NCBI RefSeq assembly: GCF_031755915.1
Contig: NC_083387.1
Location: forward strand, 14,405,001 to 14,469,000
Direction of reading: 5' to 3'
DNA length: 64,000 nucleotides
Source: Ziziphus jujuba
Lineage: Eukaryota > Streptophyta > Magnoliopsida > Rosales > Rhamnaceae
In this document: positions 46,326 through 58,800 of the stretch, piece by piece
How positions within the stretch are numbered: the stretch's first letter is position 1
Layout of the letters: each line of letters opens with the position of its first letter
Position numbers and translations under genes: made by a program
Notes under the pieces: model-generated
What the model was told of the DNA's origin: nothing
Seen by the model: the letters and a program-made list of their open reading frames with translations, nothing else
Databases searched by the model: none

Positions 46326-47533
46326 AGGATATTGGCAGTAAGTATCCTAAATTTTATCAAGATTCACACATTGCACCCTAAACTTTTTTTCCCAGCATTT
46401 TGCATCCCAAACTTCTATTTTATTTGCACCATTGGTTCATTCATTAAAAATGCATAACAGAATAATCACGTGTCATGCACATGCTTGTCAAACAAGGTTA
46501 AATCATGTAATTTTACAACTTTTAAGCTCTGTTTGGGACTCAAAAAATGTAGAGGAAAAAAAGTGAGGGGAAAAGAAGGGAAAAAAAAAAGATTCAGGAA
46601 AACATAATAGATTCCTCTAAAAAACTTTATGTTGTTTTATTATTAATAAAAATACAAGGGAAAAAATGGATAAATCTAACATTCCCTAGAAAAACTCTAT
46701 ACAAATAACTTCTTCCATTGTTAAAATTGAGTTTTGCTTTCCTGAAATATCAGTTAGAGAGAGAGAAGACAGATAGAAAGAGTTAAAGAGAAAGAGAGAG
46801 TACACCAAAAAAAAAAAAGGACAGAGACAAAGAAAGAGGAGAGACAGAGATAGTGATGTGATAATTACAAGCCAAATTTACATGCATATACTATCATGAC
46901 TAGTGGATACTGTAAAGAGAATAAGATGAAGAGATGTTGTTGAACAAGATGAAAAAACAGAGAATGGTTTCCAACATCAATACATGCACTATCCTCATCA
47001 ACAGACATTCTAAAGCTAGAATTTCATTCTTAAAATCCGTTCTCTTTCTTCTTCTTCTTCTTTTCTATCTTCTTCATCCTTCAACATCCATGTATGCTCT
47101 CTTCCATTCCTCATCTTTTTCATTCTCCACATGCTCTTTCAAACCTAAAACCCTTTTCTTTTTCTTTTTCTTCTTCTTCCAAACCACCACTCTCAGTAAT
47201 AGCAACAACCCTAAAATTACGATGAAGAAATTCTTCTTGAATTTTCTCAAGCCCTACTATCCTTTTCTCACATTTGTTCCCCCTCTCTTACAATTTCACT
47301 CTCCCTTTTATATTTCTAAGTTGGGGCTAAAATTGAGAACAGTGAAATTACCTAATCTAACCTTGCTTGATGAATACGTGTGTGACACGTGATCATTCCA
47401 TTATGCATTTTTAATGGACAAACCAACGGTGCAAGCAAAAAGAAAGTTTGGGGTGCGGATTGCCAGAAAAAATGGTTTAGGGTGCAATGTGTCAACCTCG
47501 ATAAAGTTTAGAGTACTTTGCTGCCAATATCCT
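46326..47533. mobile_element. Mutator-like element (MULE), non-autonomous, 1208 bp
   Basis: Left end AGGATATTGGCAG and right end CTGCCAATATCCT are inverted, and the inverted similarity continues for about 155 bp (46326-46480 against 47380-47533; shared phrases cacattgcaccctaaac, attaaaaatgcataa, atcacgtgtca). It is flanked by a perfect 9-bp direct repeat TTTAATGAA (46317-46325 and 47534-47542). Long terminal inverted repeats plus a 9-bp target duplication are the hallmark of Mutator-like elements. No transposase is encoded. It is nested in the small LTR retroelement. Confidence 0.93.
46934..47392 (+). CDS. Open frame of 152 codons inside the MULE (doubtful)
   Basis: An uninterrupted frame within the MULE. 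It begins with charged residues (MLLNKMKKQRMVSNIN). A hydrophobic segment at about residues 31-46 (SFLKSVLFLLLLLFYLL) resembles a signal peptide or membrane anchor. It continues through serine/phenylalanine-rich low-complexity text (FHSSSFSFSTCSF, a poly-F run) and ends in the right inverted repeat. Much of the frame is a CT-rich tract, which on the plus strand naturally encodes F, L and S, so openness may be trivial. A captured host gene fragment (Pack-MULE style) is possible, since the interior is less AT-rich than its surroundings. No family was recognised. Confidence 0.2.
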   Translation: MLLNKMKKQRMVSNINTCTILINRHSKARISFLKSVLFLLLLLFYLLHPSTSMYALFHSSSFSFSTCSFKPKTLFFFFFFFFQTTTLSNSNNPKITMKKFFLNFLKPYYPFLTFVPPLLQFHSPFYISKLGLKLRTVKLPNLTLLDEYVCDT

Positions 47534-47542
47534 TTTAATGAA
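47534..47542. repeat. 9-bp target duplication of the MULE (right)
   Basis: TTTAATGAA, identical to 46317-46325. Confidence 0.93.
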
Positions 47543-47554
47543 ACACGGGGGCAA

Positions 47555-48099
47555 TGTTTGGATCAATATTTTAGGCCTAGATAAAAAGAAACTAGAATAT
47601 GAAAAAAAATACTATTTGTCACACATTGTTATCATAGCAAAAGTCATATGAACATTAGAAGTACATATATGTTGGCATTTTATCCCATATCAAACAAGCA
47701 AGGGATTGGTTGGTAAATATATTGAAGTCTTCTATGCACTTTGAAAATACACCTTAACATTCTAGTTTTTAACATAAAGCAAGTCTTGTCTTTAGGTTGC
47801 CTATTATTTTGTTTTAGCCATTTAATTTTATACTAGCCATTAGACTGTCTATTATATTGGCTTTAGTTAATTAATTTTTTTAGCATTATTTTTTTATTAA
47901 CTTAGATGATCAAAGTCTTTTAATCATTAAGGCATTAAAACTTTCTTAATTATTTGTTTTCTTCAATTAAATAAAATCGTTTGATTTCTTCTATTTTTGG
48001 GCAACTGTTATTATTTTTATTATTTTTTTCTTTGTACTTCTTTCAAAAGGTGGCAAGCCTGCACATTAGAGATTTTCGATGTTGGATTTCTTCCAAACA
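47555..48099 (+). repeat. 3' LTR of the small retroelement
   Basis: 545 bp, TGTTTGGATCAATATTT...TTCCAAACA, paired with 44461-45047; followed by TGTTA. Confidence 0.85.
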
Positions 48100-49294
48100 T
48101 GTTAATAGAGATGTCTAATTACAATAACTAACTGTTGAACTAAACAAAGTATATATAATTTAGAAGAAAATAAAAACAAAAACAAAAATAAAAAAGCGAA
48201 TACATTAACTAACGATACCTCAATGAAACTTTTTGTTGAATAGACTTTAATAGAATATTAATGACATATACAATACATTTCTTACCAAAACATGTCTCCA
48301 CTTCATCAATCTTGGGTCTATATATATGAAACCTAAAGTCATCTTGCAATGCCATAATAGCAAAACAATATTAGTAAGATAATATTAAACATAATTAATC
48401 ATCTCGTTTTGTAGACAAATGCTCAGGAACAAGAAAAAGGAAAAAAAAAATAAAGCAATTTATGCTTCAAAAAGAAATTAGAAAAATAATCCATCGTTAA
48501 CTAAAATTTTTTATTTTCCACAAATCAACTTTACAACACTTTAACCCTTCAATGGCTACAAAAACAAATCAAAGCTTCACAAAGTTCAATTAACATCCAT
48601 TCCATTTCAAAAATAAAAAAATAAATGCATTATTTATTTCTTGCAATGGACATCACATTGGAGTTGAAATTTGGGCCATTTGTTTAGAGCATTTGTATGT
48701 GGAATTGCAGTCGTTTCTAACCTTCTTAAAGTTTCTTAAAAGAAAAATGAAGATCAAATAAGGTTTGACTTTAAGAAGGTTTGGATTAGGGGTTAGTTGA
48801 GCACTATTAAATTTAATCGTTAAAAAGCTTATCATACTTGAACAATACGCATAACAAAAAGTGTTTTGTTTTAAATAATCTTATCTGAAAGCAGCAACAA
48901 CAATAATAATAATAATAATAATAGAAGCTTTTCTTTTTTTCTTTTTTTCCTCCCTCTCCCTTTATCCTCAATCCCACATTACTCCATAATCAGACCCATC
49001 TATCCCTTGCCACTCTCTTTCTTGGATTAAAGGAGTACGAGAGAATAGGAATGAAATAATTAAAATCTCTTATTTTGATGGTTAAAGTATTTATTTACTT
49101 TCATATTCTTTCCTTTCTTTTTCCATTTACAAACAATAATTAAATATAAGTCATCTCATTTCCTTTAATTTTCTTTTTTTTTTTTTCTCATTAAGCTTAT
49201 ATTTTCTCTTAGTTTTCTTCTTTCAATTCAAATATAGTGTAAGGGTTGGCATACAAAATTTCAAAAAAAAAAAAAAAAAAGGACAAAGAAAAAA

Positions 49295-49602
49295 CTAAGG
49301 ATATGTTTAGTATAAATAATGATTAGTCTTGATAAAAAAATGAATACTTATTCATAATAATTAAAAAAAGAGAAAATGAATCTATATTTCTTTTGATATA
49401 TTTGATTATTATTATGTTCAATGTTTAGTTTTTATAAAAAGTTTTTTTTTCTTTTCAAAAATATCAAATTTGGTAGAAATTAATTAAAAGTCAATTGTTA
49501 TATATATTTTTTATGACCTGCCACATCATTTAGTAAATAAATTCGATGAATATTTTGATAAGTTCAATATTATTGATTCAGCATACCAAACGTGTCCTAA
49601 GG
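49295..49602. mobile_element. Possible MITE
   Basis: Left end ctaaggatatgtttagtata and right end, read inverted, ccttaggacacgtttggtat are similar over about 20 bases, a pattern common in plant non-autonomous DNA elements. The phrase aagggttggcat occurs both at 49232 and at the right edge. No clear target duplication. Confidence 0.35.
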
Positions 49603-50909
49603 GTTGGCATGTTTTTGATAAATTTCAAATCATTAAGGCTTTATTTGGGAAGTGTTAAACTTTGAAGAGAATGATTCATGTGGATTTAGTTTTCCAAAAA
49701 GTAAATTTTCTCTAATTATGTTTAGTAAATAAAAAAATTAGGACTTGTAAGTAATTAAAATTGTTTTATATAATAAATTAAGGATAACTTTGTATTTTCA
49801 AAAATTTTAAAACTAATTTTTAAAAAATCTCAAAATGACATATTGATATATGAGAATAATTTTTTCTACATATTTTTCCATGTACGTAGGAATCTTATTC
49901 TCTAACTTACACATTTTCATCTTCAAATCAATATCCATCTATAGAAAAGTTGTCATATTTCTAAAAAAATTAAATTTCTACTTACTTTATCATTTATCAA
50001 ATGAAGCCCAAAAGAGTTTGCATATAATATTATGAAAATATGATAACAAAGTGTTGTAACAAAGTATAACTAAGGCAAAACACAGGGGATTTAAACGAAT
50101 ATTTTCATAAGTAATATAATATTATTACTAACTAAAAATAATAAGTTTTATAAAGGTTTGGCTACAATATTATATTATATAAATTATATTTTTCAATATT
50201 TCAAAAAAAAATATTTTTCAAATTATGAAAACTAAAAGAAATTAAAATTAAAATTACAAATATAAAATTAATCGATGCATATAGTTTTATGTTTTCTTGG
50301 ATGCTATTATTTAATTATCTATTTTTTAATAAAATTTATTGTACAATTAATGTATTAAGTTTATATCATATTTAATTGATTTTTTTTTTCCCCCCTTAAG
50401 AATGTCAAAGCGTGATGACCACAGACCCACCAAAATTTTTGAAAACCCTCTTTATGTATGTATATCTTTATTTTAAGGCATGTTTGATTCGCTGTATCAA
50501 ACTTCATTAGAAGTTAAAATTGTATTAACTAATACATTATCTATATTTAGTGATGCAAAGCGTGGCTAGATATAATAATATACCTCATTAAAAGAACGCA
50601 CCATGTTAGTAACACACTTGAAAGCCTCGGTATTATCGAATACAAACCAAGTGAAAAGCCGTTGCAGTCTCAGACTTAACTTTTCCAAAAAAGAATACCA
50701 TCTTCGAAATCTCGTCTGCACTCTTCTTCTTTTTCTTTTTTTTATGCGACTTGAATTTTCTTGTCTTTTTTTCTTGTTTTTTTTTTGTCCCCCCTCTTTT
50801 TTCTCCTCTTCAATTTTTTTTCTTTCAACTTTCGATTTTTTTCTTTCTTCAACTTGCTTTACTACGTTGGCAAAATGAACGATTTCTTTTATTTTTCTAA
50901 TTCTATTAT

Positions 50910-50910
<1 letters not shown>

Positions 50911-50948
<38 letters not shown>
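50911..50948. repeat. (CA)19 microsatellite
   Basis: Nineteen uninterrupted CA units. Confidence 0.98.
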
Positions 50949-50952
<4 letters not shown>

Positions 50953-51974
50953 TATATGAATTTTAATTTTTCCGATCTCTTGTGCAGGTCTATTTGCCTT
51001 ACGTGTCTCCAAACCTCTTTGAAGGTAGAATGTCATCTGTGCATTTGTGCAAGTCAGTGTAGGCTGTTTTCTTTTTTTTAATTTATTGATCTTTCTATTT
51101 TCTTTTTCTTTATATTATCTTTATTTTTCGTTTTTTATTTTTCATCTCCCCTGCCTTCAAATGATTTATTTTTTGATATTTCGATTTTTTGATTTTTTTT
51201 ATTTATTTTTTATTTTTTATTATCTTGCGATTTGAGGATGATTCATGTGCTTTTTGTGCAATTTACCAAAAGGTCTTTGCTAGGAATTCAGGTATGTAAA
51301 TCTAGTAAGGTTTGAGTCTTTTCCCATATATTGTAATCTGAATCTTTTGTGATGTAGCTTGATTTTAATTTTTTTAATTTTTATTTTAATTTTTTATTTC
51401 TCTTTCAAAATTTAGCCTTTAATCTAAAACGGTGTATTTAATTTAGAATTTGAAAAAATTTTAAAATATTTAAAAGATTGAAGGTATTCGATTTAGATTT
51501 TAAATAAGTTTATACAAATCCAATAATATTTAATTCATATTTTAATAGATTTTTTAAAAATCTATTGAAATTCAGATGTATTCAATTAGAATTTTGTAGA
51601 ACTCTTTTGAAATTAAATGGTATTCAAAAAGTCATTAATTTTTAAATATTTTAAAAAAATGATTGATTTTAATGAATTTAAAAAAAATTTAACTGTAAAA
51701 TTGCAAAAAAAATTGTTAATATGAAATTCAGCATTAATCCCAAAGATTTCGTTTGATTCTTATAAATTCTTTATGAAATCTATAAAATTCTATTATAATC
51801 CATCAAATCCTTTAAAATCCATAACTCATTTTAAATCCATTAAACTCTAGATTGAATACGCTTAAGTTTTTTTTTTCCCCCATCAATAACACTACATTCT
51901 AATTCTTATCTATAAAGAAGAAGGTGCGTAATCATAAGACCAGTGGTTTTTCTTATATGTTATATATAGAGTCA

Positions 51975-52150
51975 ATACGGCACGGATGTATGTATGTTTT
52001 TATTATCTGGACGTTAATACATGTTTTTATTATCCGGACTCCAATATAGACAATGGTTTTTAGTATTGACTATCAATTCTAAAATATTCTTAATGTCCAA
52101 TACTAACAACCACATCATAATCATAATATGGTGCGGACAATCCACACCGT
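51975..52150. mobile_element. Degenerate foldback MITE (copy 2)
   Basis: The centre holds ggtttttagtattgac facing gtccaatactaacaacc; the outer arms (tacggcacggat and atccacaccgta) are also inverted. Similar end phrases (ggtgcggac, accgtaaaattt) and flanking TA repeats suggest the same class as 7308-7453. Confidence 0.5.
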
Positions 52151-52717
52151 AAAATTTTCTTATATATATATATCACTATCTTTTTGTTTCTGTCCAGTGA
52201 AGAATTAATTGTAATTAACCATTAGGCTAAGAACTTTGTAGAATTTACTTACCGTTAGCGCTAAAATTTAGTATTGGTGGCATGTAGGAAACATTACATG
52301 GTGGTAAGATATGGCTGCTACTATATTTGGTATCATAAACTTGCAGTAACTTCTTATTTTCTTTGATTTAGCTTTGGTAGCATTTGATGGACTTCTCCTT
52401 CTTGATGAATAAAATCCATGTCTTAGTTCATTTGTTTCCTTATAACTAATTTTTTCTCTTCTTTTCCCTCTGTTTTTTGCTTCACTTGTTATGATTTTTC
52501 TTGGTTAGAATATTTGTTTGTGTTGGAATTTTGCTCAAGTAGCTATCTGTTTGTATATTAGGCTAAAACTAAAAATGTATTCTTCAATGAAGTAATTAGC
52601 ACATAAACAATCATAACCATAAGCCATTTGAACAATCATGTTAAACTCTATTGTTATGTATTCACCTTCTCATTTCAAGATGATTGTTCTGCATCTAAAC
52701 ATAACTACATATAGAGA
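52151..52717. other. Spacer, no gene seen
   Basis: AT-rich, no coding similarity recognised in any frame. Confidence 0.5.
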
Positions 52718-52721
52718 AAGG

Positions 52722-55700
52722 TGTCAGGACCCGTCTAAAATTTCCTCACCGGAACCCTAGACAAGCCCTGATTCCAGGAAAACCTTACTGGATCCTCCAA
52801 TGGAAAATCCAGCAGAACCTCCCCTAAGGGTTGGACTTACCAAAATTTTCCTGCACTGAAAACACACTTCGATATACACCACCTTATTCCTTCCACATTA
52901 CTACAATTTAATTTCACAAATTTGCAGCACTTCAAATTAATAATAGGAAATCAGTGCATAATTAATAAATAAATATCCAAGACAGTATACAGAGCTTCAT
53001 AGAGTACAATTAAGTATGAAAGTTATACAACAAGCATGAAAGGAAAATTACAATAGAAATAAATAAAAATAAAGAGAACTCCTCACAGTACGACAGCAAT
53101 GAAGATTAAACTTGCTCCGGACGAACGTCTACCAATCCTTATACCTAGGGGAAAGGAATTTAAAAATATTAGACGCTAATCATCTCAGTGAGTGACTCTA
53201 TTTACTGTAAAATTATAAAGCAACGATAATTATAGTACATTTGGTTAATTAAGAATAAATAAGTAAGTAAATAATAATTAATTGAAAATAATATTTTCTC
53301 TCAAAACCCTCACTATTCACTCCATTGGAAAGGTTCCCCTTTTAAAATATTTTTGCAAAACCCAATCTTTTATGTCCCAAAAATCAAGGAATAATTAATT
53401 TAATAAATAATTAAATAATCCAAATACGAATAAATGTAAAGAAATATAATAAATTAAATTTAGAATACTTGCATTAAAGAAATATAACATAAAGCAAAAA
53501 TTCAATATATAATTCATAAAATTTGATTTAATAAACTAAAATAAACAATGTCAAAAATATAATTTAAATAATTATAAATATATGATAAAACAAATTAAAT
53601 ACATTTAATTTAAATACGATTTTAAAACCTTTAGGATTTGAAATTTCTTTGCGAAAATTTATACTTGACGCACCACACTATATACCAGTGATGCCCTACG
53701 ATACCCAGCGTCACGAGCACCGTGCAGCGAGAGGTTAAAAATAGAAACTTGCACACGATCGCTTCGGCGTCCCAACAGCACTGCTGCTTAAACCGTCATC
53801 CCGGCCATGGAAGAAAGCGGCTTATGTGCACTATATAAAACTTGCCTGCCCTCGATCCGATGGCAAGTCACGGGAGATATTATAACTTGCGCGCTCATCC
53901 ACATATACAGTACAGAACACCAGTACTGTATGAGTGCGTCTAAAACAAATAACCCAATATATTATTAAAATATACAAATTTTTCCAAAATTTACCGTGGG
54001 AATTATACCATTTTTCAAACTCACATTCCCACATTTTTTCTTTAATATTTCCAGCATAAATCCACCGATAATAATATACAAATGATTTTTCCCCAAATCA
54101 TAAAATCAATCAAATAATATTCCAAGGGCATAATTATATGATTTGAAACCACCAAACTGAAACCAATAATTTTCTTGAAATATTTAAAACCAAATCATGC
54201 CCAAAATTAATATTAAAATTCAAATACAATTAATTAAATGAAAACACCTTGCTTATGCGTAATAAATACAATTAAATCATAATAATAATAATCAAGAATT
54301 CCTTAATAAACCAAATTTTCAATTAGCAACAAAGGGGCATATATATATATATAATAAAATTTTTACCACAATTATATTTAAATTCCACCACATGAGCATA
54401 TTTCTAAATATTAAATTAACACAAAATAAATATAATTAATCACCCCAGAATAGTTTTAAAGGTGGGTCACTCACCTCAAGCACGTGTATCAATCGAGATC
54501 CTCTGCAGGATCAACTCCACTACCTACACGTACACCTAAAATATCCACAATACACAAAACTAGTTATTTTAATATTTTAATCGGGTAACTCCCAAATGGG
54601 TACCCGGAGAGCGAACACAAACGACAACCAAAATTTATGAGTAATATACCTAATCAAAGCTTGAATAACAAGGATTATGAATCTGGTCTTACTTCCTGAA
54701 GATCGGATCCGAGGTAGCCGGAATCTCACCAAAAAGCTCTCAGATTTTAGACCCTCAATTCTCACAATCCGTTAAGAATTGAGGGAAATGGACACCGGAT
54801 TTGGGTTTAGAGGGTCGGAATTAGTGGGAAAGGAGGGGCGGTGCAACTGAAAACTCGCCGGAAAGTCGATTTCCCGGTGAGCCGCCATGGTCACTGGAAC
54901 CCGTCACCGCCGACGGCGCGTCCGATGGCCACTGGCAATGATTTTTAGTGGGAAGGTAGATCGGGGAATGGATGACTCAATGGGACAGGCAGTGAGGCAA
55001 ACAGAGGCCGAAATAGGGAGAAATATGGGTTTGAAGGAATCGATGCCGCCGTCGGAAAAAGTCTCGATCTGGGCACGTCGGCGGTCGGTTGGCCGGATTT
55101 TTGGCTGGCCGGCCGGTTTTCAAGTGGTCTTCAAGGTGGGGTGGTACGTGTATGGAAAGGGTGGCCGGAAAATGGCTAAGCGGCGGTGGCCAGTTGGTTT
55201 CTCTCTCTAGCTCTCTCTTTCTCGCTCTCCTCCCCTTTTTTTCTCTCCTTCCCCGGCTCACGCATTTTAGCCGGAATAAAAACCACCCGTGGGTGACACT
55301 GTTTACTCATGGGATTGGCTGAAAATACGACACGTGGCACACACTGTTCACTCAAGTCAAAATATATTAAAATATCACGGCATTCGGAAAATTTTACATG
55401 TTCATAACTTTTTAACCAGATGTCAAAGTTAAGCGTGCCGCTAGTCTATGAACTCGTATCAACGAGTACTTTACAACCATACAAAAGTCAAAACAAAATT
55501 CTACAACCATAAAAAGTCAACTTCCAGCACCTTTGGACAGTTTGGATCTCGATTTATTTTGCTCATAACTTTCAAACCGTAGCTCCATTTTCGATGTGCT
55601 ACAAGTCTACAAAATCAGAGCATTATGTACTTCGCTACGGTACCACGGTCAACTAGAAATTTCATCCGGAACAAAAACTCAACTTTTTGACCCACTCGGT

Positions 55701-55760
55701 TAACGGTCAACCTCGGTCAACATGCAAGAATTCCGATGTAGTTTGGGACGGGATGTTACA
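52722..55760 (-). mobile_element. Probable solo LTR, large-LTR family, copy 2 (3039 bp)
   Basis: Plus-strand ends are TGTCAGGACCC (52722) and GATGTTACA (55760). On the minus strand it starts TGTAACATCCC and ends GGTCCTGACA. AAGG flanks both sides (52718-52721 and 55761-55764); allowing a shift of one base gives AAAGG. There is no gag or pol signature inside, so it is a solo LTR or non-coding element. Its right 1.1 kb matches 205-1176. The right third is much less AT-rich (about 54700-55300, with repeated 'ccgg' phrases and a CT/GA-rich tract). Open frames there (for example 54887-55210) are unconserved. Confidence 0.75.
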
Positions 55761-55762
55761 AA

Positions 55763-55888
55763 GGTGTGGTCCGTCCACATGTGAATCCACACCAAAACCA
55801 ATATTTTTTTAAAAAAAATACACAGCAAAGCTGACTCTTTAAAAAAACGTCTGCTTTGGTACGAGTTCGCATGTGGACGGACTACACC
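55763..55888. mobile_element. Foldback MITE (copy 3)
   Basis: Arms of about 48 bp: ggtgtggtccgtccacatg at 55763 faces catgtggacggactacacc ending at 55888, with a short T/A-rich centre. The left terminus coincides with the insertion site of the solo LTR, so the LTR probably landed at the edge of this foldback. Confidence 0.8.
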
Positions 55889-58800
55889 GTAGCCTCCTGT
55901 CATATATATATATATATATATGTATGTATCTATATATATAAATCGTTATTTTTTTATTAAAATATCTTAGCTTTAAATTTAGAATGCAGTGAAAATTGTC
56001 AATTTATTTTTACCAACTATTTTTCGTGCTTTGTATCATTATTTGTTCCCTTTGTTCGTTGCATCTGAGTGGCAAGTATGAGCAAAGAAGAGTTTTTGAA
56101 CGATTAAAGAGCGGTAATTTAGCTAAGGCAAGGAGAGGGGAATGGGATATTTGCAAGGCAAAGCAAAGCGTATTCTGCCTGCCTTTTGCCTTTTGCCTTT
56201 TGCCTTTTGCCTTTTGCCTTTGGCTTAGACTTAGGGGCCTTAGTTTTTTTGACTTTGAATAAATCTTATTATTACGATATCAATACTGTTGTGACTCTGA
56301 TGTGGAATGTTAATATAAAAAATTGAAAAAATAATTTAAAACAATTTCAACATGTCTCAAGACATATTAATGCATTTTGGCTATCCATATTCACTACATC
56401 AAAGTGTAAAAACTTAATTTTTTTAATTCATTACCAAAAGTACTTATATTTTTTATTGTTTCTTGATTTTATGCCGTGATTATAGGTAAAAGTATTGCAT
56501 ATATTAGGAAGACTTAAAATCATGTCAAATCCATACTAAACAGTTTATGATATATCCTTAAAAAAACCAAATCATATCAAATCCATACTAAAAAGTTTAA
56601 GATATTTCTTTAAAAAACCTTTAAATTTCTTTTCAAATTTGTTGTATATTCTTATGGAAGTGTTCATGTTGATTTACTTTTATTTATTTATTTATTTATT
56701 TGGGTAGATGTCAATCCAATGTGACATTGGAATTAAAATAACCTCGAAAGGAGTATATCTTATATCTTTAATATAAAAAATATAAAAAATAAAAAAAATA
56801 AAAAAATAAAAAAGCTCCTTCAAAAATATGCTCAAATAAGAATGTGATCAATCTCACATAATTTATGAAAATGTTAATAATAGATGGAAAATTTGTGTTC
56901 TTAGATGCATCATAAGAGTAGTAGTTAGGAGTATAATTACAAAAATATTAAATTGATGACATGTAGATGATACGTAATATGTACTGAGATATTATTGATA
57001 AGATTTGAGCAAATATTCTCAATTTTCATTTTATAAATCTATATTAATTTTATTATTTTATTTGTATTGTTAAATACTGTTAGTAGTGTAAATGATAAAC
57101 ATTTTTATCTTGTGTTTCTAATCAAATTACATTCTAATTAAATTTCTTAAGTTTTTTTTTTTTTTTTGGTAAATAATTCTATGGTACCATTTATATTTTT
57201 AATCTTTTTGATTATTAAACTTTATTATTAACATGGATTGTTAATAATATAAAAAAAATGAATAAAATAACAGATGATATTTTTTGTAATGTTCCTTTTT
57301 TAAATTCCAAAAATAAAAGAAGAAAAAAATAGAAAATAAATTTTTGATATAAAGTTAGAATTTCATTAACAATAATAATAAAATTAGTACATTATAATAC
57401 ATTGTTGCACCAAATAGGATATTATTATAGAAGCTTTTTATACCATCTACACCAAACACATAATAGGTATAGTATAATACATTTTAGCAAAATTCAATAC
57501 AATATGGCTCATATCAATATAATCCAGCACAGTACAACATTATCTGCCAAACAAGTCCTTAGGATATAGATAAAAACTTGCATTTGGTTTCCCAAAGATA
57601 TTATAAGTAAACTTTCAAGTATAGCATTTTGACCTTCTATATTTAATATTTACATTTCCAAATCATTATATATCATGAAAATAATGCAAAATATGATATT
57701 TGATATTTCGCAATAGAATAGATAATAAATAATGTAGATTTTTATTGCATATTTAATTTTATTTTTAATATATAGTTATATATTAAACTTTGATAATTTA
57801 TTACATATATGTTTGTTTGACTTTTAAGTTTGGAATTTTACATTATAATTTTATCTTAGTAAAATTTTAGTTTTTATTTTATTTTATTTATTTATTTATT
57901 TATTTGCTTTGCTAATTAATTTTGTAACATTTTTATTTTCTTTTTCTTTTTCTTATTTTACTCTTGTTTTATTGAAAAAAATTGTTTATTTGAATACTAC
58001 TAACTTGGTATGTGTAATAAGTTTATAATTTAAGGTTTAAATTTGATAAGGAGGCCTTTGTGGGGGCAATTAGTGGCAAAGCCTTTTCCTAGACATTGAT
58101 ATTGAGTTGGAATCCTTCATTCCAATATAAAACAAAATAAAATAAAAAATGATATATGAAGAATGATTTGCTTCAATAATAATATCTTTTTTCTTTAAAA
58201 TGAAGTTAATATTTTCCAAATCCATCCACAAAAGTCTGTAGAAGCCAACTCAGCTAAAAAATTATCGTCTAAATCGCCCCCTTTACCAAAGTTTCTGAAT
58301 CCGCTCCTTATCAAGATCTTATTCTTTTAGAGTAATTTTAGACTCAGCATCTAGTGTCTACATTATTTCAATGAATTTATATTTCATGATTTTAGGATAC
58401 TATTAATTTATTAACTATTAATAAACTGCCACATTATTTAATACTAAAAATTTTGATTAATAAATTGGATACATGTACATCGCTTATTCCTTTTTCTTAG
58501 ATAAGATGAGGCAAGGTGGATATATTCCCCTCCATGTCAAATTTTTTAAAGACATTCTGAATAGATTTGTTTTTTTAACAATATTTTGTATACTGATAAC
58601 AAATTATAAAAAATAATGGAAATATATTTTAAAAAATAAAAATTTTTATTGAAACTTTAGAATTAGCTTATTTAGTTCATCAATTATCAAATCGATCTAA
58701 AACTTGCTAAAATATTGAATGAATGTTATATTTTTCTTAATCAATAGATTTATAATAAGTATTAATGACCATAGATAAAATATTATTAATAAAACTATGT

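Larger units (their letters stand above)
44461..48099 (+). mobile_element. Small non-autonomous LTR retroelement with nested MULE
   Basis: Bounded by LTRs 44461-45047 and 47555-48099. The internal part is 2.5 kb, of which 1.2 kb is a nested Mutator-like element. The remaining 1.3 kb has no protease, RT or integrase signature but carries a degenerate repeat-rich frame (45205-46080). A primer-site-like stretch follows the first LTR and a G-rich tract (acacgggggcaa, 47543-47554) precedes the second. Best described as a non-autonomous element that would need outside enzymes. The family was not recognised. Confidence 0.82.
48105..51970. other. AT-rich intergenic DNA with microsatellites
   Basis: Includes an AAT repeat near 48899-48921, A/T runs, a (CA)19 run (50911-50948) and a possible MITE (49295-49602). 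A less AT-rich island at 50590-50740 and a short stretch at 50987-51060 with splice-like borders ('tgcag|gtctatttgcc') were examined, but no protein family was recognised. Confidence 0.5.

Noticed and set aside
50566..51036. 156-codon minus-strand frame with a cysteine-valine run
   Set aside because: The run is the (CA)19 microsatellite read as protein, followed by a purine-rich low-complexity tract; no family resemblance.
50987..51060. Short exon-like stretch with splice-like borders
   Set aside because: One isolated stretch of fewer than 25 codons with no recognisable family and no partner exons.
54887..55210. Open frame of 107 codons in GC-richer DNA, with overlapping opposite-strand frames
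   Set aside because: It lies inside the large LTR. The matching part of copy 1 (1-1176) has no comparable frame, and openness follows from low stop frequency in less AT-rich DNA.
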